Below, piece after piece: positions 1-8,964 of a DNA stretch of 56,904 bases. The notes beneath the pieces were generated by a model. It did not search any database. It saw nothing but the letters and a program-made list of their open reading frames with translations, and was not told where the DNA came from. Numbering within the stretch: the stretch's first letter is position 1; the number at the start of each line of letters is the position of its first letter. The position numbers were made by a program, and so were the translations under genes. This DNA is from Anaerolineales bacterium UBA3499. Its GTDB lineage: Bacteria > Chloroflexota > Anaerolineae > Anaerolineales > UBA11657. The stretch lies in NCBI GenBank assembly GCA_002377585.1, contig DFQC01000008.1, forward strand, positions 1 to 56,904. Reading direction: 5' to 3'.

Positions 1-3000
1 TCTCCATCACCGGTTTCATCGCCACGTTGTTCATCACGCGGACCACCTAACCCATCATCAAATTCACTGTCAATATCTCTCTCATCACCACCATAATCAG
101 GACCTCCAGTGAATAGAGTATTCAAGAAATCCATAGATGCTTCGCCACCGAGACCTTCATCAGATTGAGATTCAAAATCCCCACCCATGCTCATATCACC
201 ACCAAATTCTGATCGATCTACATCATCGCCTTTTTGCTGTGCAAACCCACCACCAAAGAAATAATCAAAAGCGTTAAAGCTTTCTCCACTATGATGGCTA
301 TGAGCATCATCATTTGATATATTCCAAAAGTCCTCTACATCACTGTTGTCACCACCCTGTTCACATAAGGTATCTCCAGGCGCACAATCACTTCGACTGT
401 CCTCCCAATCCTGGGAACCTCCCCCACCTTGCTCACAAATAGTATCTCCTGGTGCGCAATTTGTTCGACTGTCTTCTGACTCACCTGCAAATCGTTCTTG
501 TTGTTCAGAATTGGCCTCACCCGGCATACTTCCTACATCGCCACGAGTTTCATCTTCAGTGAGTCCTCCAAATCCACTTTCATCACTAAAACCTTCTTCA
601 TCACCAAAACGCGCCCCACTATAATGATCGACACCACCCCAACCTACACTAAAAGCTTCAGGTAATGCAACACCCGGAGGCAATGAGAAGAAATCCATAT
701 TACCGTGTTCATGATCTCCGCCACCTACAAGACTACCCACTGAGGGTCCAAAACTACCTTTATCATCAAATTGGCCGTATGACTGCAGTTCTCCTTCCTC
801 TCCATCACCACCAAAATCAAAAAATTCCTCCGGGAATCCCCCTATAGTGGGAGCAATAAAGACCTCACCTTCATCTGTGTAAAACTGTGGCGCGCCAAGA
901 CCACCACCACCAAAAAATTCGAATTGCTCGAAGCCACTACCTTCAGAATCATCCAAATCGTCAAAACTGTGTGCTACTCCATGTTCATGATCAATAAACC
1001 CTGTAACAGCAAAATTGTTTTGCCCATCACTCTCAAAATTTCCAAATGCTTCCGGTCCCTGTCCCCAGGGTACTGTAGCAAACGGATCTCTAAATGGATC
1101 TCCCGGCATATAGTCAGTACGTGAATCCATCGAGTCAACACCCGGATCACCGGGCCCAAAACCACCCCCGAAGGCCATATTATCAAACTCCATACCACCA
1201 ATGCGGGCTCCAGTAGCACCAAAAAATTCTAACTCAAATTGACCCTCTTCACCCCTTTCCATGCCTGCACGTTCTGCAACATCTCCAAAAAATATGTCTT
1301 GCATCACATCAGCAGAAAGAATAATATCTGACTCGCGCAGTCCATGAGCATGTCCATCTTCATCATGCATCAAAATTGGCGGAGGTAGCATTCCCGCCCA
1401 TCCTCCAGCATCATCAAATACAGGTTCACTGAACATAGCTACTGTGGATATGTTGCCTAAATCGTCAAACATAGCTACATGAAACTGCTCAGTCTCCAAC
1501 GCAAGACCATGGGAAAAGAAATCATCATCCCAAGCGGTAGTACGGCCCAACATTTGACGCCCAGTTTCCATGCCCATCTCATCACGCATGACCTGAGCCA
1601 TCATGTTCATATCAGTGGTCATTGGAGAACCAAATTCATCAAAAACAATCTGAGGGCCATCATCTGAAAATTCATGGTCATCATGGAAAAAGTGAGGGTC
1701 ATCTTGATGCATTCCAAATTGATGACCACTATCGCCAAACAGAAATGCGGGCGGTGGTTGTACAGCTAATACTTCGCCATCAGCATCATACATGAATGGA
1801 TCAGGCATGGCCCATTCACTTGCCTTACCGAGCGCGTCAAAGGTCACGAAAGACAAATCTTCCTGTCCAGAGATACGACCTTCTTCATCAAACTCCATGC
1901 CAGGCAGACGTGGTGGCCGCAAATCAACTTCCCTACCTCCTTCTACCAGACCACCCGACATATTTTCTTCATTAAATGCATCAAAACCGGAAAAATTACC
2001 TCCCGAAAACACCATTACCGTCGGCTTCATCTCTCCAGTTTCACTATCAAAACTTACTGGTGGAAACATTGACTGCTGTCCCACGCCACGACTATCAGTA
2101 GTTGCCAACAAGTTCTGTATACCCCAAGTAGCAACCTGACCTCCACCTACAGGCACTGATTCACCCGTATTTGGGTCAAGCATAAATATCTCACCCGCAC
2201 CAGCTTCTGTCAGTTCCGCCAATGCCTGTGGGTCCAATTCTTGACCTTCGGGATCCACTGGAGTGCTTGGTAGCAAACCTTGAGGAATACCATTTTCATC
2301 GAATACGACAGCGGGTGGTGGCACCTCTCCAATCACATTGCCTTCTGCATCCAATATTGGATCAGATTGGGGCCCAGTAAAATCACCGATAAAGCTGTTC
2401 ACCAGTGCTTCTTGCTTGGGCCCGCCTGTAGTGACAGCACCTTCAATTAACTCTATGCTCTTCTTGGTACCCATACCCACTGCACCCAACGATGCATCTG
2501 CTAGTCCAGCTGAGGACAAGGTCCGCAACGTCTTGGAATCCAGTGTCTTTACTTTATCACCTACAATTTCGGAAGTGCCTGCTATAACATCAGTAACTCC
2601 GGACGCATTAGAACCTAACAATCCAGTAGCTTTATCACTGTTCAGTAATTCACCAGCGGTCTGCAAGAGACCTTTCTCCTGAACAGATTCCAAAACCTTC
2701 TTACCGCTAGCAGCAACAACACCAAGTGCATCAAGCAGCCCACTTACGGTTCCTTCTTCCTTCAACTCAGTAGGGAGCTGGTCCACCGTCGGTATCTCGA
2801 TGACTGTTCCATCAGCGCCGGCTTCTACCTCCAGAACAAAAGGCACCAACTCACCGGTAACAGCATCTACGCCAAGACCACTGGCAACACCCTCGCCCTG
2901 TAACAGGTTTACTCCTGTACTCCCAGCGATGAACATTACCTGACCGGTCTCCGGAACTTCCTGTTGTGGGTCTTCAAAAAGTGCAGCGCCTAACGAATCG

Positions 3001-4970
3001 CCACGCTCATCTGCTCCAGCAAGTGGATCTACAGTTGGCAAAGCCAACGCATCTGTTATACCCAGTTCAGTAACCTCACCAGATATAGGATCAACCACTG
3101 TCACATTACTTTCAGCTACTATAGTTAGAGCCTCTGAACTTAAAGGATCACCATTCTCATCTACTAATTGACCCGGTTCCACATTGGCCGTTCCATCCGG
3201 ATTAATAATAATTTCAGGAGGCATAATCTGAACAGTATTGCCTTCTACATCTGTAACTACAGTAGGTTGTGGACCTTCAAATGATTCAGCAAAGCTCTGC
3301 AGCGCACCATCAATAGCACCCTCTCTAGCTGCCGTACCATCTCCGGCAAGAGCCTCAACAGCGGTCTTGATCTCAACACCAGTGCCAGCTAAAACACTTG
3401 TCTCACCTGGATCAGCTGCCAAAGCTTCAGCCAATTCCTCAGATGCAATTACTACAGGAGCTGTTTCAGACAGAGAACCCTCTTCAGCAGCAGTCTCTAC
3501 AGACTCAATTTGTTCCTCAGATAGAACCCCGACCGTGCCACTTTCCAGACCCTGTTCCACTGCCGCTGCCAGTCCCGATTCGGCGGCCACTTCAATACCC
3601 TCACTTCCTTGTGCAGTGACAACACTCATAGCAGCTACCTGCTGTTGTACATCAGTATCTTGTCCGCTCTCAACAACAATTTCAGCAGCTTGCTCGGAAG
3701 ACATAAAATTCATAGCAGCCCCATCTTCCCCTGCTTCCATCTCAAAAAACATAGCTTCGAGCTCACCTGTCTCCACGTTTTGAGTAGTTGCACCAGCTAC
3801 TACTGTACCTTCCAAAAGATTAATTTGAGCAGGTTGATCCGTGCTTCCTGCATTTACTACAAAGGAAGTACCTGTGACAGAGAAAACACCTGTTGGCATT
3901 TCAACCATAAAAGTTGAATCTGCTCCTGCTAGCGGACCATTAACATCAAAAGCAGCCTCACCTTCTGGCACCGAAACATAAGCTTGTGTCACTGGAGTTG
4001 CTGGTTCATGTAAATAACTGGTGACCGACACTTTCGAAGTCGGCTTCATCATAATCTTTGATCCGTCTGCCAGATCCAAGCGCGCCATAGACAGCTGATA
4101 TGTTCTAACCTCAGTACCTAGATCAACACTAAATGCCTCTCCATCTGCCAACTGCCAATCATCCGATCCCGGCAACAAGAAATCCACCCGACCGGAAAGT
4201 ACGTTCAACGTCACATCAGCTAAATTGAGTTCTTCCTCTGTGGCTGCAATGACAGGATTCTCTGCAGCAGCTTCTGCAGCCTCAGGCTCTGGCTGCTCTT
4301 CTGGCGTTTCTGGATCAGACTCTTCTGTTTCCTCTACCTCTGGATTCACAGAAAATACTCCCGTAGGCATTTTGACCAAAAATGACGAATCTGAGCCAGC
4401 CAAGGGACCATTTACATCGAAAGCAGCTTCACCCTCTGGAATATCCACGAAAGCCTGTGTTACTGGTGTTTCAGGCTCATGAACGTAGGTCGTCATACCT
4501 AATTGAGATACAGGTTTCATAAGCACTTTTGAACCATCTAATAAATCCAAACGGGCAGAGGAAAGTTGGTATGCACGGAGTTGAGTACCTATTTCTAAAG
4601 GTATCTCCTCACCAAGTGCCTGCTGCCAATCTTCAGCACCAGGAAGCATATAGTCAACTCGACCAGTCAACACAGTCAATAGCACTTCAGCAACAGTTTC
4701 TACTACTGGAGCAGCTTCTTCGACTACCTCTTCCTCTTCTATGCTCGTCACAACATCTGTAGGTTCAGCTACGGGGACAACCACCTTGGTGGGCTGAACT
4801 TCTACAGGAACTGCAGTAGATTCGGCTACTGACTGAGTCGCTTCTTCAGATGGAGTTGGAGCACCACCACCACAAGCAGTCACCAATATGCTGAAAACAA
4901 CATAAAGGGTAAATAATAGTCGTACCAAATGATTGCGTGTAGAAGAAAAATTACTGTTTATTTTAGTCAT
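1..4970 (-). CDS. Giant acidic FecR-domain lipoprotein (C-terminus beyond window)
   Basis: The frame is open from the ATG at 4970 to the window edge (about 1,656 residues) with no stop, so the protein is partial only because the window ends. Residues 1-33 form a lipoprotein signal: basic N-terminus, hydrophobic stretch and lipobox VTAC with Cys33, then a Ser/Pro/Glu-rich linker. Two FecR-like modules follow (about residues 94-209 and 248-396); both contain PEGEAAFDVNGPLAG, and the second is complete with an FVVNAG...INLLEGTV ending. The rest is very rich in Asp, Glu, Gly and Phe, with internal duplications and a PP-x-DG motif occurring four times. Near the left edge a 17-residue Cys-pair motif occurs twice. 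FecR modules are known in anti-sigma regulators, but no sigma factor gene is adjacent, so an extracytoplasmic structural, adhesive or cation-binding role is inferred. An AAAGGCG Shine-Dalgarno precedes the start. The function is unknown. Confidence 0.85.
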   Translation of the reverse strand, partial: MTKINSNFSSTRNHLVRLLFTLYVVFSILVTACGGGAPTPSEEATQSVAESTAVPVEVQPTKVVVPVAEPTDVVTSIEEEEVVEEAAPVVETVAEVLLTVLTGRVDYMLPGAEDWQQALGEEIPLEIGTQLRAYQLSSARLDLLDGSKVLMKPVSQLGMTTYVHEPETPVTQAFVDIPEGEAAFDVNGPLAGSDSSFLVKMPTGVFSVNPEVEETEESDPETPEEQPEPEAAEAAAENPVIAATEEELNLADVTLNVLSGRVDFLLPGSDDWQLADGEAFSVDLGTEVRTYQLSMARLDLADGSKIMMKPTSKVSVTSYLHEPATPVTQAYVSVPEGEAAFDVNGPLAGADSTFMVEMPTGVFSVTGTSFVVNAGSTDQPAQINLLEGTVVAGATTQNVETGELEAMFFEMEAGEDGAAMNFMSSEQAAEIVVESGQDTDVQQQVAAMSVVTAQGSEGIEVAAESGLAAAVEQGLESGTVGVLSEEQIESVETAAEEGSLSETAPVVIASEELAEALAADPGETSVLAGTGVEIKTAVEALAGDGTAAREGAIDGALQSFAESFEGPQPTVVTDVEGNTVQIMPPEIIINPDGTANVEPGQLVDENGDPLSSEALTIVAESNVTVVDPISGEVTELGITDALALPTVDPLAGADERGDSLGAALFEDPQQEVPETGQVMFIAGSTGVNLLQGEGVASGLGVDAVTGELVPFVLEVEAGADGTVIEIPTVDQLPTELKEEGTVSGLLDALGVVAASGKKVLESVQEKGLLQTAGELLNSDKATGLLGSNASGVTDVIAGTSEIVGDKVKTLDSKTLRTLSSAGLADASLGAVGMGTKKSIELIEGAVTTGGPKQEALVNSFIGDFTGPQSDPILDAEGNVIGEVPPPAVVFDENGIPQGLLPSTPVDPEGQELDPQALAELTEAGAGEIFMLDPNTGESVPVGGGQVATWGIQNLLATTDSRGVGQQSMFPPVSFDSETGEMKPTVMVFSGGNFSGFDAFNEENMSGGLVEGGREVDLRPPRLPGMEFDEEGRISGQEDLSFVTFDALGKASEWAMPDPFMYDADGEVLAVQPPPAFLFGDSGHQFGMHQDDPHFFHDDHEFSDDGPQIVFDEFGSPMTTDMNMMAQVMRDEMGMETGRQMLGRTTAWDDDFFSHGLALETEQFHVAMFDDLGNISTVAMFSEPVFDDAGGWAGMLPPPILMHDEDGHAHGLRESDIILSADVMQDIFFGDVAERAGMERGEEGQFELEFFGATGARIGGMEFDNMAFGGGFGPGDPGVDSMDSRTDYMPGDPFRDPFATVPWGQGPEAFGNFESDGQNNFAVTGFIDHEHGVAHSFDDLDDSEGSGFEQFEFFGGGGLGAPQFYTDEGEVFIAPTIGGFPEEFFDFGGDGEEGELQSYGQFDDKGSFGPSVGSLVGGGDHEHGNMDFFSLPPGVALPEAFSVGWGGVDHYSGARFGDEEGFSDESGFGGLTEDETRGDVGSMPGEANSEQQERFAGESEDSRTNCAPGDTICEQGGGGSQDWEDSRSDCAPGDTLCEQGGDNSDVEDFWNISNDDAHSHHSGESFNAFDYFFGGGFAQQKGDDVDRSEFGGDMSMGGDFESQSDEGLGGEASMDFLNTLFTGGPDYGGDERDIDSEFDDGLGGPRDEQRGDETGDG
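351..473 (-). repeat. Tandem 17-residue Cys-pair motif in the FecR-type protein
   Basis: Two copies lie 72 bp apart (351-401 and 423-473). Read on the minus strand they encode DSRSDCAPGDTLCEQGG and DSRTNCAPGDTICEQGG. Each has a C-x6-C pair in a protein otherwise almost free of cysteine, so each could form a small disulfide-closed loop. Confidence 0.8.
2070..3305 (-). repeat. Long internal duplication in the FecR-type protein
   Basis: Two diverged copies of a unit of about 110 residues lie at 2985-3305 and 2070-2405. Both run in the same order: an SF-x3-F-x-GPQ start, D-x-EGN, PP-x(4-6)-DG or ENG, VD-x2-G, DP-x2-GE, and an Asp-Pro/ADERG or TDSRG ending. The similarity is at protein level and was aligned by eye. 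Confidence 0.65.
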
Positions 4971-4991
4971 TCGCCTTTAGTCACTCGCCTG
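4964..4991. repeat. 14-bp tandem duplication at the FecR-type gene start
   Basis: TAGTCATTCGCCTT (4964-4977) is followed directly by TAGTCACTCGCCTG (4978-4991), 12 of 14 identical. The left copy contains the ATG (4968-4970) and both carry the Shine-Dalgarno-like GGCGA. On the minus strand the upstream copy reads GTGACTAAA in the place of ATGACTAAA, so a second weak start lies 14 nt upstream in another frame. Confidence 0.6.
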
Positions 4992-5258
4992 TTAAACCTG
5001 TAAAAGCATGTGCTCTATAACAAACCATGGATTGAAGCAAACACACGAAAATCTACTACATTTTAGAAAAATACCGTCACAAAAAAGTGTATAACAGGTA
5101 TATACTATCGTCAACTATGAATTTTATCCAACCTCAGTCAAATACAAGCTCTAAACATATGTTCATGGTAATTTGAAGCAATGTAATAAGCTGAGTTAGC
5201 CTGCTAAGATTACATTTGTTGTAGATTGAAGTAAATATAGATTAAAAGGATATAACCA
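4971..5258. other. Divergent intergenic region between FecR-type gene and M20 peptidase
   Basis: These 288 bp are AT-rich and hold no convincing coding frame. They should contain the promoters for both genes. A TATACT box lies near 5101-5107, and AAAGGA just before 5259 serves as the M20 ribosome-binding site. I see no hairpin terminator or clear operator. Confidence 0.5.
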
Positions 5259-6413
5259 ATGACGAATCCTATTCCAGTACAAGTTTTTGAAAATCAGTTG
5301 CCGCAAATGCAAACAAGACTGCATGAGATAGTCGAGCTTGAGTCCCCTTCAACCAACAAGTCATCTCTTGATAGTTTGGGCAAGAGACTAGTAGAAATGT
5401 TAGCGCCTCTCAATCCAAAAATAAAGATTGACAATCAACCATTGGCTGGAGACAACATTGTGGCAAGCTGGCCAGATAACAGCGGCAATACTGGTGGAGG
5501 ATTTCTATTACTTTGCCATTTCGATACAGTACATGCTCTAGGTATGCTATCAGAGAATCCAATAAGAGTAAGTAATGGGAAAATGTACGGACCTGGAATC
5601 ATTGATATGAAAGCAAGTATCATACAAGTGATATTTGCATTACAGACACTCCGCGACAATGATCGGTGGCCTGCACCGCCAATAACTCTGCTACTGACAT
5701 CAGACGAAGAAGTAGGCTCAGAATCATCAAGACCATTAATTGAATCACTTGGTCAGGACGCTGATTTAGTACTATGTATGGAACCAGCACTACCTGAAGG
5801 AGAACTAAAAACCGCTAGAAAAGGTGTAGCAAGATTTGATGTGATAACTAAAGGTAAGGCTTCCCATTCTGGCGCAGCTCATGAGGACGGCATCAATGCC
5901 ATTGAAGAAATGGCGCACCAAATAATTGCCTTACAAAAACTAACCGATTACGCATCGGGAAGTACAATCAGTGTAGGTAAAATTACAGGTGGAACCCGTA
6001 CAAATGTGGTGCCTGATGAATGTCATGTTACCGTAGATATGCGAGTACCCACTCCTTCAGAAGCTACACGCATGATAAACCTAGTTAATAACTTAAAGGC
6101 ATGTGTGCCTGGTAGTGAAATCCATATAACTGGTGGAATAGAACGCGAACCTATGCCGAGAACACCTGAAATTGCACAAGCATTCCAAAAAGCCGCTGAA
6201 ATTGGTAAATCTCTAGGTTTATCTCTACAGGAAGGTAGTACAGGTGGTGGCTCCGATGCTAATATAATTGCTCCCTACCAAATACCAATACTTGATGGTC
6301 TAGGACCACAGGGAGATGGTGCTCATACCAATAATGAGTCGCTAACACTATCCAGTATGGCGCCACGTACAGCTTTACTAGCGGGAATACTAAGTGAATG
6401 GTTGTCAAACTAA
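5259..6413 (+). CDS. M20 family metallopeptidase (carboxypeptidase G2-like)
   Basis: 384 residues, the usual length for M20 dizinc hydrolases such as glutamate carboxypeptidase. The metal and catalytic motifs are all present in order: HFDTV, GIIDMK, the catalytic EE pair in TSDEEVGS, a Glu ligand in MEPALPEG, and a C-terminal His in GDGAHTNNE. The dimerisation (lid) segment begins around GKASHSGAAHEDG. No signal peptide is visible, so it is probably cytoplasmic, cleaving an N-terminal or gamma-glutamyl-type amide from an amino acid conjugate. AAAGGA sits about 9 nt before the ATG. The next gene overlaps its end by 16 bp, so the two are probably co-transcribed. Substrate cannot be assigned; ArgE/DapE-like activity is possible but the motif set looks closest to CPG2. 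Confidence 0.88.
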   Translation: MTNPIPVQVFENQLPQMQTRLHEIVELESPSTNKSSLDSLGKRLVEMLAPLNPKIKIDNQPLAGDNIVASWPDNSGNTGGGFLLLCHFDTVHALGMLSENPIRVSNGKMYGPGIIDMKASIIQVIFALQTLRDNDRWPAPPITLLLTSDEEVGSESSRPLIESLGQDADLVLCMEPALPEGELKTARKGVARFDVITKGKASHSGAAHEDGINAIEEMAHQIIALQKLTDYASGSTISVGKITGGTRTNVVPDECHVTVDMRVPTPSEATRMINLVNNLKACVPGSEIHITGGIEREPMPRTPEIAQAFQKAAEIGKSLGLSLQEGSTGGGSDANIIAPYQIPILDGLGPQGDGAHTNNESLTLSSMAPRTALLAGILSEWLSN

Positions 6414-7867
6414 AACCCAGTTTCATATATCTGATCACGATCTGGATATATTGGTGGACCAGACTCCACAACCTTGATGCACTACCTATATTTCTGGACG
6501 AAGCAGCCCATATATGGTGGGCTCGGCTAGTATGGCAATGGCAACCTTTTCATGCTGCCTCTGACGGACGCCTACTTAATGTAATTTGGACTTCTATATT
6601 CTGGCCCTTCAATAGTAGTGTGTGGATAGCGCGCGCAGTTACTATATTGATAACTACAATAGGTTTCTCAGCAATAGTAGCTTTTGCGCGACGTTTTCAT
6701 TCCAAAGAAGCAGGAATAATTGCCGGTTTCTTATACATATTGGTGCCATATGCGCTGTTTTTTGAGAGAATGCAGATACCTGACCCATACTCCGCTACTT
6801 TTTCAATGTTGCTACTGTGGTCAAGTGCTAAATTAGCTGTTACACCGCACCAAAACAAACTAAAATTGCTAGTTGGTTTCTCGCTCGCAGCTGGAATGGT
6901 ATCCAAAATAACATATCTTGTTTTCTTACCTATTCCTATAATAGCTGGATTTACGCTAGGGCACGCAGGACGCACACAACTTAGAGCGGTATTGCATTCT
7001 TACATGATCGGAGCCCTATTATTACTACCTGTTGTAGCAATACTCAAACTCGTAGGAAATTCCGACATGGGCTTGGATTTGTTACTTAAAAAAACTACAA
7101 ATGATACATCTGAAATGTTGATGCAAGTAAGATTCTCAACTCCTATTGTCTGGAGATATTTCACTACTCTTTTCACTAACTGGTTGTGGTGGCCTGGTCT
7201 ACTAGCTATAGCAATTGCGATATGGCAAAAAACGAGACTTACCTCATATATTGTTATACCCACTCTCATTGGTCTACTATCGCTAATAGCTAAGAGTAAC
7301 CCTGGATTTTTAGAAGCACGGTTCGTGCTACCGCATGTATCCCACCTAATAGTATTGATGTCCATAGGCATAGCCAGTATCTGGCTAAAATTACGGTCAT
7401 GGAATAGTAATATACGAGCAATACTGCTAACAGTTGGCCTCATATTTACATATCCAAGCGCCCAATTCATGTGGACGGCATGGACAGAGCCCGACAAACT
7501 AGTTCTTCCTGACCGTGATCAATGGGAATATATTACCGGCTGGCCATCTGGATATGGGTTCCGCGACATTGCTCATTATTATGACAACAATCATGATGAT
7601 ACAACTTTGTTAACATTGGACCTTGGAGGTCAGCAACGTTTAGCATCTTATCTATCACCAGACTCCAGCATAACGCCCATATGGAAGCCAGCAGATAAAT
7701 TTATGCTTGACATGAGTGACACGACTACTACTGACAATCTATTAATTGTTGATATTCCAAAAGACAATGGTGCGATTGATGCCTTGGGAATAAAATTAAT
7801 CCCAGTACTAGAATATGCACGACCTGGAAACCTGTCTAGTTTGATCGTTACAAAAATAGCACAGTAA
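6398..7867 (+). CDS. PMT/ArnT-type (GT39) membrane glycosyltransferase
   Basis: 489 residues with about ten hydrophobic segments. The first periplasmic loop has the acidic DEAAHIWWARL motif; an Asp-Glu pair at this place is the catalytic hallmark of GT39/PMT_2 enzymes, which move a sugar from a polyprenyl-phosphate donor to a protein or lipid. A second acidic spot (ERMQIPDPYS) follows. The C-terminal 130 residues are soluble and presumably extracytoplasmic. The ATG overlaps the preceding M20 gene by 16 bp and has only a weak ribosome-binding site, suggesting translational coupling. The end lies 11 bp from the convergent FemAB-like gene. Acceptor and sugar are unknown. Confidence 0.75.
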   Translation: MVVKLKPSFIYLITIWIYWWTRLHNLDALPIFLDEAAHIWWARLVWQWQPFHAASDGRLLNVIWTSIFWPFNSSVWIARAVTILITTIGFSAIVAFARRFHSKEAGIIAGFLYILVPYALFFERMQIPDPYSATFSMLLLWSSAKLAVTPHQNKLKLLVGFSLAAGMVSKITYLVFLPIPIIAGFTLGHAGRTQLRAVLHSYMIGALLLLPVVAILKLVGNSDMGLDLLLKKTTNDTSEMLMQVRFSTPIVWRYFTTLFTNWLWWPGLLAIAIAIWQKTRLTSYIVIPTLIGLLSLIAKSNPGFLEARFVLPHVSHLIVLMSIGIASIWLKLRSWNSNIRAILLTVGLIFTYPSAQFMWTAWTEPDKLVLPDRDQWEYITGWPSGYGFRDIAHYYDNNHDDTTLLTLDLGGQQRLASYLSPDSSITPIWKPADKFMLDMSDTTTTDNLLIVDIPKDNGAIDALGIKLIPVLEYARPGNLSSLIVTKIAQ

Positions 7868-7878
7868 GATAATACAAA

Positions 7879-8964
7879 TTAGCGACCTCGCATTTGCATG
7901 AGCCTCAACAGACTTGGTATTACATTACTATACAACCAATAACCAAATCTTTTACTAGCAAAGTCCCATGCACCTAAGGTCCGCACTACATCTCCTTTGA
8001 AACCTGATTTGAAACGCCACACTCCCCATAATGGATCGCTGTCGACGAACACTTCCGGAACACCCCAGAAATCATACCTTGTACATCCATAGGCTTTAGC
8101 TCTGACAATTGATTCCCATTGCAGTAAGTAGTTTGGCATTTTCTCAGTATGTTGTCCGCTTGACATCCCATACATATAAGTTGCACAATCTCCAAACATA
8201 GACATGACAACAGCTGCAATCACCTCATCATCTATAGTGACAACAAGTGGTTGGGCCATACCTGCCTCCATAAATGATTGCCAAACATCTATATAATATT
8301 TGCGCGGTCTAATTGCGAAGCCATTTCGTGTAGATGTGGATTCGTATAAACCGTACAATAAATTAAGGTCTTCGGATGTTCCATCACGCACTTCTAGACC
8401 TTTTCTACTAGCTAAACGAATGTTGTAACGTGTCTTCTGACTAAATGAAGATAGTAATTCAGACTCTTCTGAGGTCAAGTCGAGCACCATAGTGTTCCGA
8501 AATTGAATCTGTTGCTTTGACTCTTTCCATCCACTTTGAATAAGTTCATCTACCAATTCAATTCCAACACCATCAGGTTTATCATTGTGATTAACTTCTA
8601 CACCATAACCAACAGGAACATACGGGTCAATTTTTATAAACACAGCATTTTCCCTAATAGCCATCCTGCGCAAATCATCCATCACATGCTTCCGCAAAAT
8701 AGGATTATTCCAATCCAAGACTGGACCCCGAGGTACATACATGATTTTAGCGTTTATTCCAAATCGTATTTCGCTCCGAGTCAATATTTGTGCAGCAGCT
8801 AAAACAGTTTGATGATCCTCCCACACTATACGTTCCAAATCCCAACCATAGCGATTTTTTATTTCTCCCCAGTCCCATGATTGCAATATTTGGTTTGCAT
8901 TTAGTACAGATAAAATCTTATGCCATTCCTCCTTAGCATTAACTGAACGAACCGTGCAAATCAT
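7879..8964 (-). CDS. FemAB-like peptidyltransferase (GNAT fold), copy 2
   Basis: 361 residues, the size of single FemX/FemA-type enzymes, which transfer an amino acid from aminoacyl-tRNA to a lipid-linked acceptor. Hallmarks: SQKTRYNIRLASRKGLEVR in the middle, a second GNAT half with VVTIDDEVIAAVVMSMFG, and the C-terminal YDFWGVPE followed by W-x-FKSGFKGDVVR. It overlaps the upstream paralogue by 4 bp (ATGA), so the two are translationally coupled. The paralogues share architecture throughout and are an obvious tandem duplication. In Staphylococcus, FemA and FemB build an interpeptide bridge; whether this organism has peptidoglycan cannot be judged from the window, so another acceptor is possible. 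Confidence 0.82.
   Translation of the reverse strand: MICTVRSVNAKEEWHKILSVLNANQILQSWDWGEIKNRYGWDLERIVWEDHQTVLAAAQILTRSEIRFGINAKIMYVPRGPVLDWNNPILRKHVMDDLRRMAIRENAVFIKIDPYVPVGYGVEVNHNDKPDGVGIELVDELIQSGWKESKQQIQFRNTMVLDLTSEESELLSSFSQKTRYNIRLASRKGLEVRDGTSEDLNLLYGLYESTSTRNGFAIRPRKYYIDVWQSFMEAGMAQPLVVTIDDEVIAAVVMSMFGDCATYMYGMSSGQHTEKMPNYLLQWESIVRAKAYGCTRYDFWGVPEVFVDSDPLWGVWRFKSGFKGDVVRTLGAWDFASKRFGYWLYSNVIPSLLRLMQMRGR

Noticed and set aside
3238..3783. Open frame of 181 codons on the + strand, with others at 1792-2139 and 2338-2682
   Set aside because: They lie antisense inside the FecR-type gene, whose frame is open throughout; their Ser/Pro-rich translation is the mirror of its Glu/Asp/Gly codons.
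7000..7497. 165-codon frame on the - strand
   Set aside because: Antisense to the conserved GT39 membrane protein, no family features or ribosome-binding site.
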